Assembly (NCBI RefSeq): GCF_026125825.1
Contig: NZ_JAHCKK010000007.1
Location: 22,529 to 86,528, forward strand
DNA: 64,000 nucleotides
From: Hydrogenophaga sp.
Lineage (GTDB): Bacteria > Pseudomonadota > Gammaproteobacteria > Burkholderiales > Burkholderiaceae_C
Direction of reading: 5' to 3'
Part shown: positions 57,524 through 64,000 of the stretch, piece by piece
Layout: each line of letters starts with the position of its first letter
Numbering within the stretch: the stretch's first letter is position 1
Made by a program: the position numbers and the translations under genes
Notes under the pieces: model-generated
The model's input: the letters and a program-made list of their open reading frames with translations, nothing else
Database searches by the model: none
What the model was told of the DNA's origin: nothing

Positions 57524-59587
57524 ATGGAGCGTTCGCACCTGCTGCGCGCGTGGCGCGAAAGCCTTCGTTCGCTCCGCTGGCGCCTGTGGGCGGCCTTGCT
57601 GCTGCTGGTGGTGGCGCTGCTGGGGGTGCTCATCTTCCTGGCCGCCGAATACGAAGAGGCGCGCGACCAGACCGCGCTGGAGCAGGACGCCGCCTCGCTG
57701 GCCAGCGACATCCGCAGCAGCCTGGTCCGCAATGTGCAGACCCTGCAGTCGCTGCACAGCGTCGCGCCCACCGCCGATTCCTGGGCTTTCCCGGCCGCCG
57801 AGCTGATGGCGCAGCACCGGGAGATCGTGCGGCTCGAATGGCGCGACAACGCACAACAGGTGGTCGCCGAGCGCGACACGCCCTTCATCCCCGACCTGTT
57901 CGGCTACCTCGACCGCGGCCAGGCCCTGCCCGAGGTGCGCCTGGCCTGCGACCACGCGCGGCGCCTGTCCGGGCCGGCCTACTCCAGCAGCTACTTCTGG
58001 CCGCTGCGCCACGGCAAGGGCCTGGAGCTGATCGAGATGTGCCTGCCGGTGGCGCGCGCCGGCTTGCCCAATGGCTTTCTGGTGGCCACCTATTCGCTGC
58101 CCGGCCTGCTGTCGGAACTCACCAACCGCGACCTGCTGCGCGGCCGCGGGCTGGCCTTCAACGAGGCCGACGGCACGCGCCTGGCCCTGCACAGCATGGT
58201 CACCGGCACGCGCCGCACCCTCACCGCGCGCCAGGTGCTCGACCTGCCGGGCCACACGCTGATCCTGCAATTGCAAAGCCCGCGCCTGTTGCGGGGCCTG
58301 TTCCCCAACGTGCTCACCGCCATGGTCAGCGCGCTGTCGCTGGCGCTGCTGTCGGTGCTGCTCCTGCTCGGGCGCGACATCCGCCGCCGCCAGCGCGCCG
58401 AGATGGAGGTGGCCCAGGCCCTGGCATTCCGCAAGGCGATGGAGGACTCGCTGGTGACCGGTCTTCGTGCGCGCGACATGCAGGGGCGCATCACCTACGT
58501 GAATCCGGCGTTCTGCGACATGGTGGGCCTCACGGCCGAACAGCTCGTGGGCACCGGCCTGCCGGCGCCTTGGTGGCCGCCCGAGCTGGTCGACGAGTAC
58601 CAGCAGCGCCAGATGGTGCGGCTGGCCGGGCAGGTGCTGCCGCGCGAGGGCTACGAGTCGGTGTTCCAGCGATCTGACGGCACGCGCTTCCCGGTGCTCA
58701 TCATCGAGGCGCCGCTGATCGACGCGCACGGCAAGCAGACCGGTTTCATGAGCGCCATCCTGGACCTGACCGAGCAGCGCCGGGTGGAAGATCTCAACCG
58801 CGCCTCGCAGGAGCGCCTGCAGGCCACGGCGCGCCTGGCCACCATGGGCGAGATGGCGTCGCTGCTGAGCCACGAGCTCAACCAGCCCCTGGCCGCGATC
58901 TCGAGCTACGCCAGCGGCACGCTCAACCTGCTGGAGCAGCACGAGGGCCCGGGGGGCTCGGTGGTGGACCCGGTGCAGGCCGACCTCATGCAGGCCGTGC
59001 GGCGCATCGGCGAACAGGCCGAGCGCGCGGCGCGCGTCATCAAGAGCGTGGCCGACTTCGTGCGGCGGCGGCAGCAGGTGCGCGAGGCGGTCACGCCCAA
59101 GAGCCTGATCGACGCCATCCTTCCGCTGCTGAGCCTGCAGGCCAAGAAGCAGGGCATCCGGTTGCAGATCCAGATCGCGCCCGATTGCCCCTCGGTGCTG
59201 TGCGACCGCACCATGGTCGAGCAGGTGCTGCTCAACCTCGCGCGCAATGGCATGCAGGCCATGCCGCTGACCGATCCCGCCTCGCGCATGAGCCTGCGCT
59301 TGCTGCGCCTGGAGGTGGGGCAGGCGCGGCTGCACTCGGGCCTGGCCCCGGGTGGCTTGCCGCAGAAGACCTGGGTGGCGTTCTCCGTCACCGACCATGG
59401 CATGGGCCTGTGCGAGGAGGTGCAGGCCAAGCTGTTCACGCCTTTCTTCACCACCCGCGCCGAGGGCATGGGCCTGGGGCTGAGCCTGTGCCGCACCGTG
59501 ATCGAGCAGCACGGCGGCGCGCTCACCCACGAGCCCAACCAGCCGCGCGGCACCGTGTTCCGCTTCACCCTGCCCGGTGCCGCATGA
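57524..59587 (+). CDS. PAS-domain sensor histidine kinase
   Basis: Membrane sensor kinase, 687 aa. Helix 1 (about 21-42) and helix 2 (about 262-285) enclose a periplasmic sensor of some 220 residues. Then come a PAS domain (about 300-410; RARDMQGRITYVNPAFCDM), HisKA with His450 (ASLLSHELNQPLAAISSYA) and HATPase_c (LLNLARNGMQAMP, DHGMGLCEE, GMGLGLSLCRTVIEQHGG). This matches the DctB/FixL-type class, which pairs with FixJ-type regulators like the one downstream. The stimulus is unknown. Confidence 0.92.
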   Translation: MERSHLLRAWRESLRSLRWRLWAALLLLVVALLGVLIFLAAEYEEARDQTALEQDAASLASDIRSSLVRNVQTLQSLHSVAPTADSWAFPAAELMAQHREIVRLEWRDNAQQVVAERDTPFIPDLFGYLDRGQALPEVRLACDHARRLSGPAYSSSYFWPLRHGKGLELIEMCLPVARAGLPNGFLVATYSLPGLLSELTNRDLLRGRGLAFNEADGTRLALHSMVTGTRRTLTARQVLDLPGHTLILQLQSPRLLRGLFPNVLTAMVSALSLALLSVLLLLGRDIRRRQRAEMEVAQALAFRKAMEDSLVTGLRARDMQGRITYVNPAFCDMVGLTAEQLVGTGLPAPWWPPELVDEYQQRQMVRLAGQVLPREGYESVFQRSDGTRFPVLIIEAPLIDAHGKQTGFMSAILDLTEQRRVEDLNRASQERLQATARLATMGEMASLLSHELNQPLAAISSYASGTLNLLEQHEGPGGSVVDPVQADLMQAVRRIGEQAERAARVIKSVADFVRRRQQVREAVTPKSLIDAILPLLSLQAKKQGIRLQIQIAPDCPSVLCDRTMVEQVLLNLARNGMQAMPLTDPASRMSLRLLRLEVGQARLHSGLAPGGLPQKTWVAFSVTDHGMGLCEEVQAKLFTPFFTTRAEGMGLGLSLCRTVIEQHGGALTHEPNQPRGTVFRFTLPGAA

Positions 59588-59650
59588 CCTCCGCAGCGAG
59601 GTGGCTGGGCCCAGGGCGCTCGAGGATCCGGCCGGGCCGGTCTCGGCGCG

Positions 59651-59694
59651 CGCCCGCCGTGAGGGGGGACGCGCGTCAGCGCGGCGGGGGGTGC
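59651..59694. repeat. C/G-rich intergenic repeat-like element
   Basis: GCCCGCCG at the left and CGGCGGGGGG at the right flank an inner GACGCGCGTC palindrome (59668-59677). The arrangement resembles the element at 10961 and lies in the 124 bp between kinase and regulator genes. Secondary structure here could reduce read-through. Confidence 0.4.
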
Positions 59695-59711
59695 CCTTTA
59701 TCATCCGGCCC

Positions 59712-60341
59712 ATGACGCAGCATCCCGACGCGAAGATCTACCTCGTTGACGACGACGCCGAGGTGCGCCAGGCTCTGGCCTGGCTGCTGCGCACGCGCCG
59801 CCTGCTCAGCGAGGGCTACGACCATGCCGAGGCCTTCCAGACCGAGGCCGCCGTGTGGACCCAGGCCCCCGAGGCGCCGTGTTGCGTGGTGCTCGACGTG
59901 CGCATGCCCGGCATGAGCGGGCTCACGCTCTTCGAGCGCATGCAGCAGCTGCCCTGGAAGGCGGCGGTGCCGGTCATCTTTCTCTCCGGCCATGCCGACG
60001 TGCCCACGGCGGTCGATGCCGTCAAGCGCGGCGCCTTCGACTTCTGCGAGAAACCGTTTTCGGACAACGCGCTGGTCGACCGCGTCGAGCAGGCGCTGGA
60101 CCGCTCGGCCCAGGTGCTGGCCCAGCAGCGCATCCAGCGCGAACTGCAGCAGCGCCTGGACAGCCTGACCGATCGCGAGCGCGACGTGATGGACCTCGTG
60201 ATCGCCGGCCTGCCCAACAAACTCGTGGCCGACCAGCTCAACATCAGCGTGCGCACGGTGGAGGTGCACCGCTCGCGCGTGTTCGACAAGATGGGCGTGA
60301 AGTCCGCGGTCGAGCTGGCCAACGTGCTGCGCCCGCCATGA
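59712..60341 (+). CDS. FixJ-type response regulator (LuxR-family output)
   Basis: Response regulator, 209 aa. The receiver has LVDDDAEVRQ (acidic pocket), phospho-acceptor Asp62 (CVVLDVRMPGMSG), FLSGHADVPTAVDAVKRGA and the Lys of EKPFSD. The LuxR/FixJ helix-turn-helix occupies about 145-205 (LTDRERDVMDLVIAGLPNKLVADQLNISVRTVEVHRSRVF, of which RTVEVHR is the recognition part). ATG 59712 is chosen; upstream in-frame codons overlap the repeat element. It partners with the kinase upstream. Targets are unknown. Confidence 0.93.
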   Translation: MTQHPDAKIYLVDDDAEVRQALAWLLRTRRLLSEGYDHAEAFQTEAAVWTQAPEAPCCVVLDVRMPGMSGLTLFERMQQLPWKAAVPVIFLSGHADVPTAVDAVKRGAFDFCEKPFSDNALVDRVEQALDRSAQVLAQQRIQRELQQRLDSLTDRERDVMDLVIAGLPNKLVADQLNISVRTVEVHRSRVFDKMGVKSAVELANVLRPP

Positions 60342-60356
60342 GCGGCGGCGTTCGCC

Positions 60357-60509
60357 TCAGTCGCGCCGCGATGGCGGGGCTTCGTCCTTGTCGCGTGGCG
60401 CCGCCTCGTCGGGCAACTCGCCTTTCTTGCGACCGGAGAACATGGTCCACCACACGATGAACACCAGCAACACCAACGCGCCAAGCGCTTCGAGCAACAA
60501 CAGGGTCAT
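60357..60509 (-). CDS. small single-helix membrane protein
   Basis: Predicted protein of 50 aa: one hydrophobic helix (residues 2-22, LLLLEALGALVLLVFIVWW) followed by a hydrophilic, charged tail (FSGRKKGELPDEAAP...). The charge pattern suggests the tail is cytoplasmic. The stop lies 15 bp from the convergent regulator's stop. Its ATG overlaps the mltA ATG in a shared CATG. Function unknown; it resembles short hypothetical membrane proteins of related genera. Confidence 0.55.
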   Translation of the reverse strand: MTLLLLEALGALVLLVFIVWWTMFSGRKKGELPDEAAPRDKDEAPPSRRD

Positions 60510-61710
60510 GGGAACGGGCGGCGTCTGTGCAGTGGATGGTGGAACGGGCAGCGGCCCGAGGGCGCTGCGCTGGGTCGTCAGCGCCCTGATTGTAGGAAGC
60601 CTGGCCGCCTGCGCGATCGACCCCCGCACCTATCCCCCCATGCCGCCACCGGTCACCGGTGTGCCGCCGGTGGTGGCGGCCCCCGATGACACCGTGCTGC
60701 CCGCGCCGATGCAGCGCGGCAAGAGCCGCTGGGTGCCGGTGCGCTGGAGCGAGCTGCCGGGCTGGGGACAGGACAGCCTGCACGAGGTGTGGAACGCCTG
60801 GGTGCGCGGCTGCGAGCGGCCGGTGGCGGGCCACGCGGGCCTGTGCGCCGAGCTGCGCCAGCTCTCCATCGCCACCGCCGCCGAGCAGCAGGCCTGGGTG
60901 ATGCGCCGCTTCCTGCCCTACCGCGTCACCGAGGTCGACGGCAGCCTGCCCAGCGGCCTGCTCACCGGTTACTACGAGCCCATCATGGCCGCCAGCCGTG
61001 TGCCCACCGCCACCTACCGCGTGCCGCTCTTTGGCCCGCCACCGGGCTTGCGGCCGGGCCAGGCCTGGTACAGCCGCCAGGAGATCGACACGTTGCCCGC
61101 CGCGCAGGCGGCGCTGCAGGGCCGCGCCGTGGCCTGGCTGGCCGACCCCATCGACGCGCTGATCTTGCAGATCCAGGGCTCGGGCCGCCTGAACATCGCC
61201 GAGGCCGATGGCCGCACGCGCCAGGTGCGCGTGGCCTTCGCGGCGCACAACGGCCACCCTTATCAGAGCGTGGGCCGCTGGCTGCTTGACCAGCGCGCCA
61301 TCAACGAGGCGTCCTGGTCGGCCATCAAGGCGTGGGCGGTGCAGAACCCGCAGCGCCTCAACGAAATGTTGTGGAGCAACCCGCGCACGGTGTTCTTCCG
61401 CGAGGAAGCGCTCTCGGAGCTGGACGCGCGCTTCGGCCCGCGCGGCGCGCAGAACGTGCCACTCACGCCCGGGCGCTCGATCGCGGTCGATCCGCAGAGC
61501 ATTCCCTACGGCACGCCGGTGTGGCTGGCCACGCAGGGCCCGACGATGAACGCGCAGCGCCTGGTGATGGCGCAGGACACGGGCGGCGCCATCGTGGGCG
61601 CGGTGCGCGCCGACCTGTTCACAGGCTGGGGCGGCTGGAGCGACGAGGCCTACCTCACGGCCGCCGCGCTCAAGCAGCCGCTGCAGCTGTGGGCGCTCTG
61701 GCCTCGCTGA
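60508..61710 (+). CDS. mltA: membrane-bound lytic murein transglycosylase A
   Basis: Outer-membrane lipoprotein that cleaves glycan strands to 1,6-anhydro-muropeptides; about 400 aa. The signal sequence LRWVVSALIVGSLAACAIDP contains the lipobox LAAC. The MltA barrel includes LTGYYEPIMAASR, QIQGSGRLNIAEADGRT, and the 3D domain with IPYGTPVWLATQGP and LVMAQDTGGAIVGAVRADLFTGWG (Asp catalytic region). The start is uncertain: ATG 60508 collides with a divergent small gene; GTG 60532 would also leave a complete signal peptide. Confidence 0.93.
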   Translation: MGTGGVCAVDGGTGSGPRALRWVVSALIVGSLAACAIDPRTYPPMPPPVTGVPPVVAAPDDTVLPAPMQRGKSRWVPVRWSELPGWGQDSLHEVWNAWVRGCERPVAGHAGLCAELRQLSIATAAEQQAWVMRRFLPYRVTEVDGSLPSGLLTGYYEPIMAASRVPTATYRVPLFGPPPGLRPGQAWYSRQEIDTLPAAQAALQGRAVAWLADPIDALILQIQGSGRLNIAEADGRTRQVRVAFAAHNGHPYQSVGRWLLDQRAINEASWSAIKAWAVQNPQRLNEMLWSNPRTVFFREEALSELDARFGPRGAQNVPLTPGRSIAVDPQSIPYGTPVWLATQGPTMNAQRLVMAQDTGGAIVGAVRADLFTGWGGWSDEAYLTAAALKQPLQLWALWPR

Positions 61711-62117
61711 CGCCATGACAGCAGGTCTTTGGCAAGGTTGACCCGCGCGGCCGCCCCGGCGGGCCAGCGCTCGCCGGCGGCTTCGAAGTCCGGGTGCGTC
61801 AGGCGGATCATCAGGCGGTGGTGTTCGCGCAACTGCGCCGGCTCGAATGCCGGCGTCAGGCCCAGCACGGTGTAGGGGTCCGCTCCCGGGCGCAGCATCA
61901 CGGTGCGCACGAAGAAGCGCGCCGCGCGGCGCAGGTCAAGGTTGCTCGAGGCGTCTGCCGGCAGGCCCTCCACCACGCGCCCGGCGGCCAGCCGCATCAC
62001 GCTGTCGATGTGCGCAAACAGCGGGCGCGGTTCGCGCCGGGCCACCGGGTAGCGGCCGGGTGCCCGCTCGAAGGCGAGCAGCGCCGGCAGCAGGCGTCTG
62101 CCGTCGGGCGGGGTCAC
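61650..62117 (-). CDS. J-domain-like protein
   Basis: Protein of about 155 aa. A degenerate J-domain lies at about 80-140: DPYTVLGLTPAFEPAQLREHHRLMIRLTHPDF has helix II and the HPD tripeptide. The N-terminal half is Arg/Ala-rich with no known domain. The start is uncertain: the frame is open from the kinase stop at 62184, and the first acceptable codon is GTG 62117. The 3' end overlaps mltA by 61 bp. It could be a DnaK co-chaperone for the upstream exopolysaccharide machinery, but this is not established. Confidence 0.6.
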   Translation of the reverse strand: MTPPDGRRLLPALLAFERAPGRYPVARREPRPLFAHIDSVMRLAAGRVVEGLPADASSNLDLRRAARFFVRTVMLRPGADPYTVLGLTPAFEPAQLREHHRLMIRLTHPDFEAAGERWPAGAAARVNLAKDLLSWRQRGQSAHSCSGCLSAAAVR

Positions 62118-62183
62118 CGCCTGGCCCCGCGTGAGGCGCGCGGCCAGGCGACGCGCCTCGGGAATGGCCCCGTGCCACGCATG

Positions 62184-64000
62184 TCAGGCGGCGGACGGGT
62201 CCAGGGTGGGCTCGATGCGGGTCCCGGGCGGCAATGCGACCGGGGCCGGGCGGTGCACCGGTGCCGGCTTCGCCTCGCGCGGCGCAGGCGGTGCGCCGTG
62301 GCCGTAGTAGGCCGCGTAGGCGTGGTCGTTGCTGTGCTCGTTGCGCGCGTGCGTGAGCACCACGCCCATCGGGGCCAGGCCGGCGGTGCGCAGGCGGCGC
62401 AGCGCGTCCTTCATGCTGTCCTTGCGCGTGCCACCGGCCTTCACCGCCAGCACGATGTCGGGAATCTGGTTGCCCAGCACGATCGCGTCGGCCAGGCCCA
62501 GAAGCGGCGGCCCGTCGATCACGATCTGCGTGTAGCCCAGGGCCTGCGCCTGCTCCAGCACGGCGCCCAGCCGGGGGCCCATGAGCAGCTCGACCGGGTC
62601 GGGCGGCAGGGGGCCGGCGGTGATCACACCCAGGTTGGCCACCGCCGCGTCCTGGATCACGCCCGCGATGGCGCGGTCGGCGTCCAGCAGGCTGGAGAGC
62701 CCGCGCTCGTTGGAGAGCTTGAGCATCTTGTGCAGGCTGCCCTTGCGCATGTCCGCATCGATCAGCAGCACCTTCTGGCCCAGCTGGGCGAAGTTGATGG
62801 CCAGCGCGAGCGCGGTCGTGCTCTTGCCCTCGCTGTGGCCGCAGCTGGTCACCATGAAACGCTGGGGCGGCCCTTCGGGCGAGCCGAACTGCAGCACGGT
62901 GCGCACGGATCGGTAGGACTCGGCGAAGGTGCTGCGCGGCTCGCGGTGGGCCAGCAGCGCCACCGGTTCGCGGCGCACGCGCGGGCCCCGGGTGAACGGG
63001 ATCAGGCCCAGCAAGGGCAGGCGGTAGGTGCCCTCGATGTCGTTGGCGTTCTTCACCGAGTCGTCCATCTGCTCGCGCAGCAGGGCGGTCAGCATGCCAA
63101 GGAACAGCCCCAGCACCAGGCCCAGCCCGATGTTGATCTTCAGGTTGGGCGAGGCCGGGAAGCGCGGCACCGCGGCCTGGTCGACGATGCTCACGTTGTT
63201 GGTGGTGATGCCCGCGGTCACGCTCACCTCGCGCAGGCGCTGCAGCAGGCTGTCGTAGACCTGCCGGTTGGTGTCGAGCTCGCGGCTGAGCAGGTTCATG
63301 TCCACGCTGCGGTCCTGCACCGTGAGCACCTCGCTGCGGCTGGCGGCCACCTTGCTCTTGAGCTGTTCCTCGGCCTTCACGGCGGCCATGTACTGGCCGC
63401 GGATGCTGGAGAGGATGTTGTTCACCTCGGTCTTGATGCGCGAGTCGAGCTCGGCGATCTGGGCGCGCGCCTGCACCATGGCCGGGTAGTCCGGCTTGAA
63501 CACGCTGCGGTTCTTCGCATACTCGGCTTCAAGGCGTGCGCGCTGTTCCTTGTAGGCGCGGATCGCCTCGTTGACCACCGCCTGCGGGGCGCTTTCCGGG
63601 TTGAGCCGGACCTGGTTGTACAGCGTCTCGGCTTTGATGCGCTCCTGCTGGGCCTGGGTCAGCGCGGTGGAGAAGTCCACGAAGGTCTGGGTGGTGGCGC
63701 TGCCCTTGTCGCCCAGGTTCAGGATCTGGTTCTTCTTGGCGTACTCGTTGATCACGCGCTCGCTCTCCTCCAGCTTGGCCTTGCTCTGGCGGATCTGCTC
63801 CTCCAGGAACTGGCGCGCGTAGGTCGAGGAGTCCAGCCGGCGCTCAATGTGCATGGCGATGAACGCCTTGGCCATCGTGTTGGCGATGGCGGCGGCCAGA
63901 TCCGGGTCGGCGTTGCGCACGCTCACCTCCACCAGCCGCGAGTTGCGCACCGGCTCCACGGTGACGGCCTGCTGGAACTGCGCCAGCGTGCCCGCCCGGC
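62184..64000 (-). CDS. polysaccharide co-polymerase / tyrosine autokinase (Wzc/EpsB-type), partial
   Basis: The 5' end lies beyond the window; 605 C-terminal residues are seen and the frame is open to the edge. The periplasmic Wzz-like part has long coiled-coil helices (EEQIRQSKAKLEESERVI region) and ends with a second membrane helix (LKINIGLGLVLGLFLGMLTAL). The cytoplasmic BY-kinase has Walker A (GHSEGKSTTALAL), Walker A' (VLLIDADMRKG) and Walker B (IVIDGPPLL). A short Tyr cluster near the end (HAYAAYYGHG) is the expected autophosphorylation site. It controls chain length and export of exopolysaccharide. The EPS locus should continue to the right. Confidence 0.93.
   Translation of the reverse strand, partial: RAGTLAQFQQAVTVEPVRNSRLVEVSVRNADPDLAAAIANTMAKAFIAMHIERRLDSSTYARQFLEEQIRQSKAKLEESERVINEYAKKNQILNLGDKGSATTQTFVDFSTALTQAQQERIKAETLYNQVRLNPESAPQAVVNEAIRAYKEQRARLEAEYAKNRSVFKPDYPAMVQARAQIAELDSRIKTEVNNILSSIRGQYMAAVKAEEQLKSKVAASRSEVLTVQDRSVDMNLLSRELDTNRQVYDSLLQRLREVSVTAGITTNNVSIVDQAAVPRFPASPNLKINIGLGLVLGLFLGMLTALLREQMDDSVKNANDIEGTYRLPLLGLIPFTRGPRVRREPVALLAHREPRSTFAESYRSVRTVLQFGSPEGPPQRFMVTSCGHSEGKSTTALALAINFAQLGQKVLLIDADMRKGSLHKMLKLSNERGLSSLLDADRAIAGVIQDAAVANLGVITAGPLPPDPVELLMGPRLGAVLEQAQALGYTQIVIDGPPLLGLADAIVLGNQIPDIVLAVKAGGTRKDSMKDALRRLRTAGLAPMGVVLTHARNEHSNDHAYAAYYGHGAPPAPREAKPAPVHRPAPVALPPGTRIEPTLDPSAA

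Overview
The window is high-GC DNA (mostly well above 60% G+C) packed with coding sequence. Gene content and gene order point to a betaproteobacterium of the order Burkholderiales, most likely Comamonadaceae and Hydrogenophaga-like. Supporting signs are the tkt-gapA pair, recA-recX behind a CTGT-N8-ACAG LexA box, a sigma-54 pilA followed by a PglL-type ligase, a DUF3717/DUF1289 protein, a yhdP-nitrilase pair and short C-rich/G-rich intergenic hairpins. The assignment rests on protein character and not on a database search. No rRNA, tRNA, insertion sequence, prophage or CRISPR array was seen, so this looks like ordinary chromosome.

Left third (1-22,400): Xaa-Pro aminopeptidase and a MurU-like nucleotidyltransferase; transketolase and GAPDH; a TetR-type regulator with its own operator plus an alpha/beta hydrolase; a secreted S8 protease with a GlyGly-CTERM tail; SPOR protein and BirA; a SET-domain protein diverging from a topoisomerase III that carries a lysine/alanine-rich linker and a C-terminal SWIB domain; a beta-class GST; a TctD/TctE-like two-component system; a MarR regulator; recA-recX; a DHA2-type exporter; type 2 ArgC.

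Middle (22,500-39,700): sucCD; a eukaryotic-like phosphosignalling cluster (CHASE2 Ser/Thr kinase, PP2C phosphatase, double-FHA protein, class II cyclic-nucleotide phosphodiesterase) that runs up to a sigma-54 type IV pilin gene with its oligosaccharyltransferase and a TfpX/TfpZ-like accessory protein; moaC; an M48 protease; a small 4-TM protein; a TerC-family exporter behind a clear yybP-ykoY manganese riboswitch; purB; a second GST.

Right third (39,700-64,000): an eight-gene, tightly overlapping minus-strand operon (FAD oxidoreductase, DUF1365, cyclopropane-synthase-like methyltransferase, chalcone-isomerase-like protein, MFS, DUF3833 lipoprotein, SDR, NTF2-like). It looks like a membrane-lipid modification pathway and sits behind a predicted ECF-sigma promoter. 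A glutathione peroxidase and a di-iron acyl-ACP-desaturase-like protein lie next to it. Then come a rhombosortase translationally coupled to glnE (the likely processing enzyme for the S8 protease), yhdP, a nitrilase, a PAS histidine kinase with a FixJ-type regulator, MltA, a J-domain-like protein and an exopolysaccharide BY-kinase cut off by the window edge.

The most notable points are the SET/TopB-SWIB pair, the oxidant-linked lipid operon with a chalcone-isomerase-like member, the protease/rhombosortase pairing across 40 kb, and the CHASE2 kinase cluster ending at the pilin locus.
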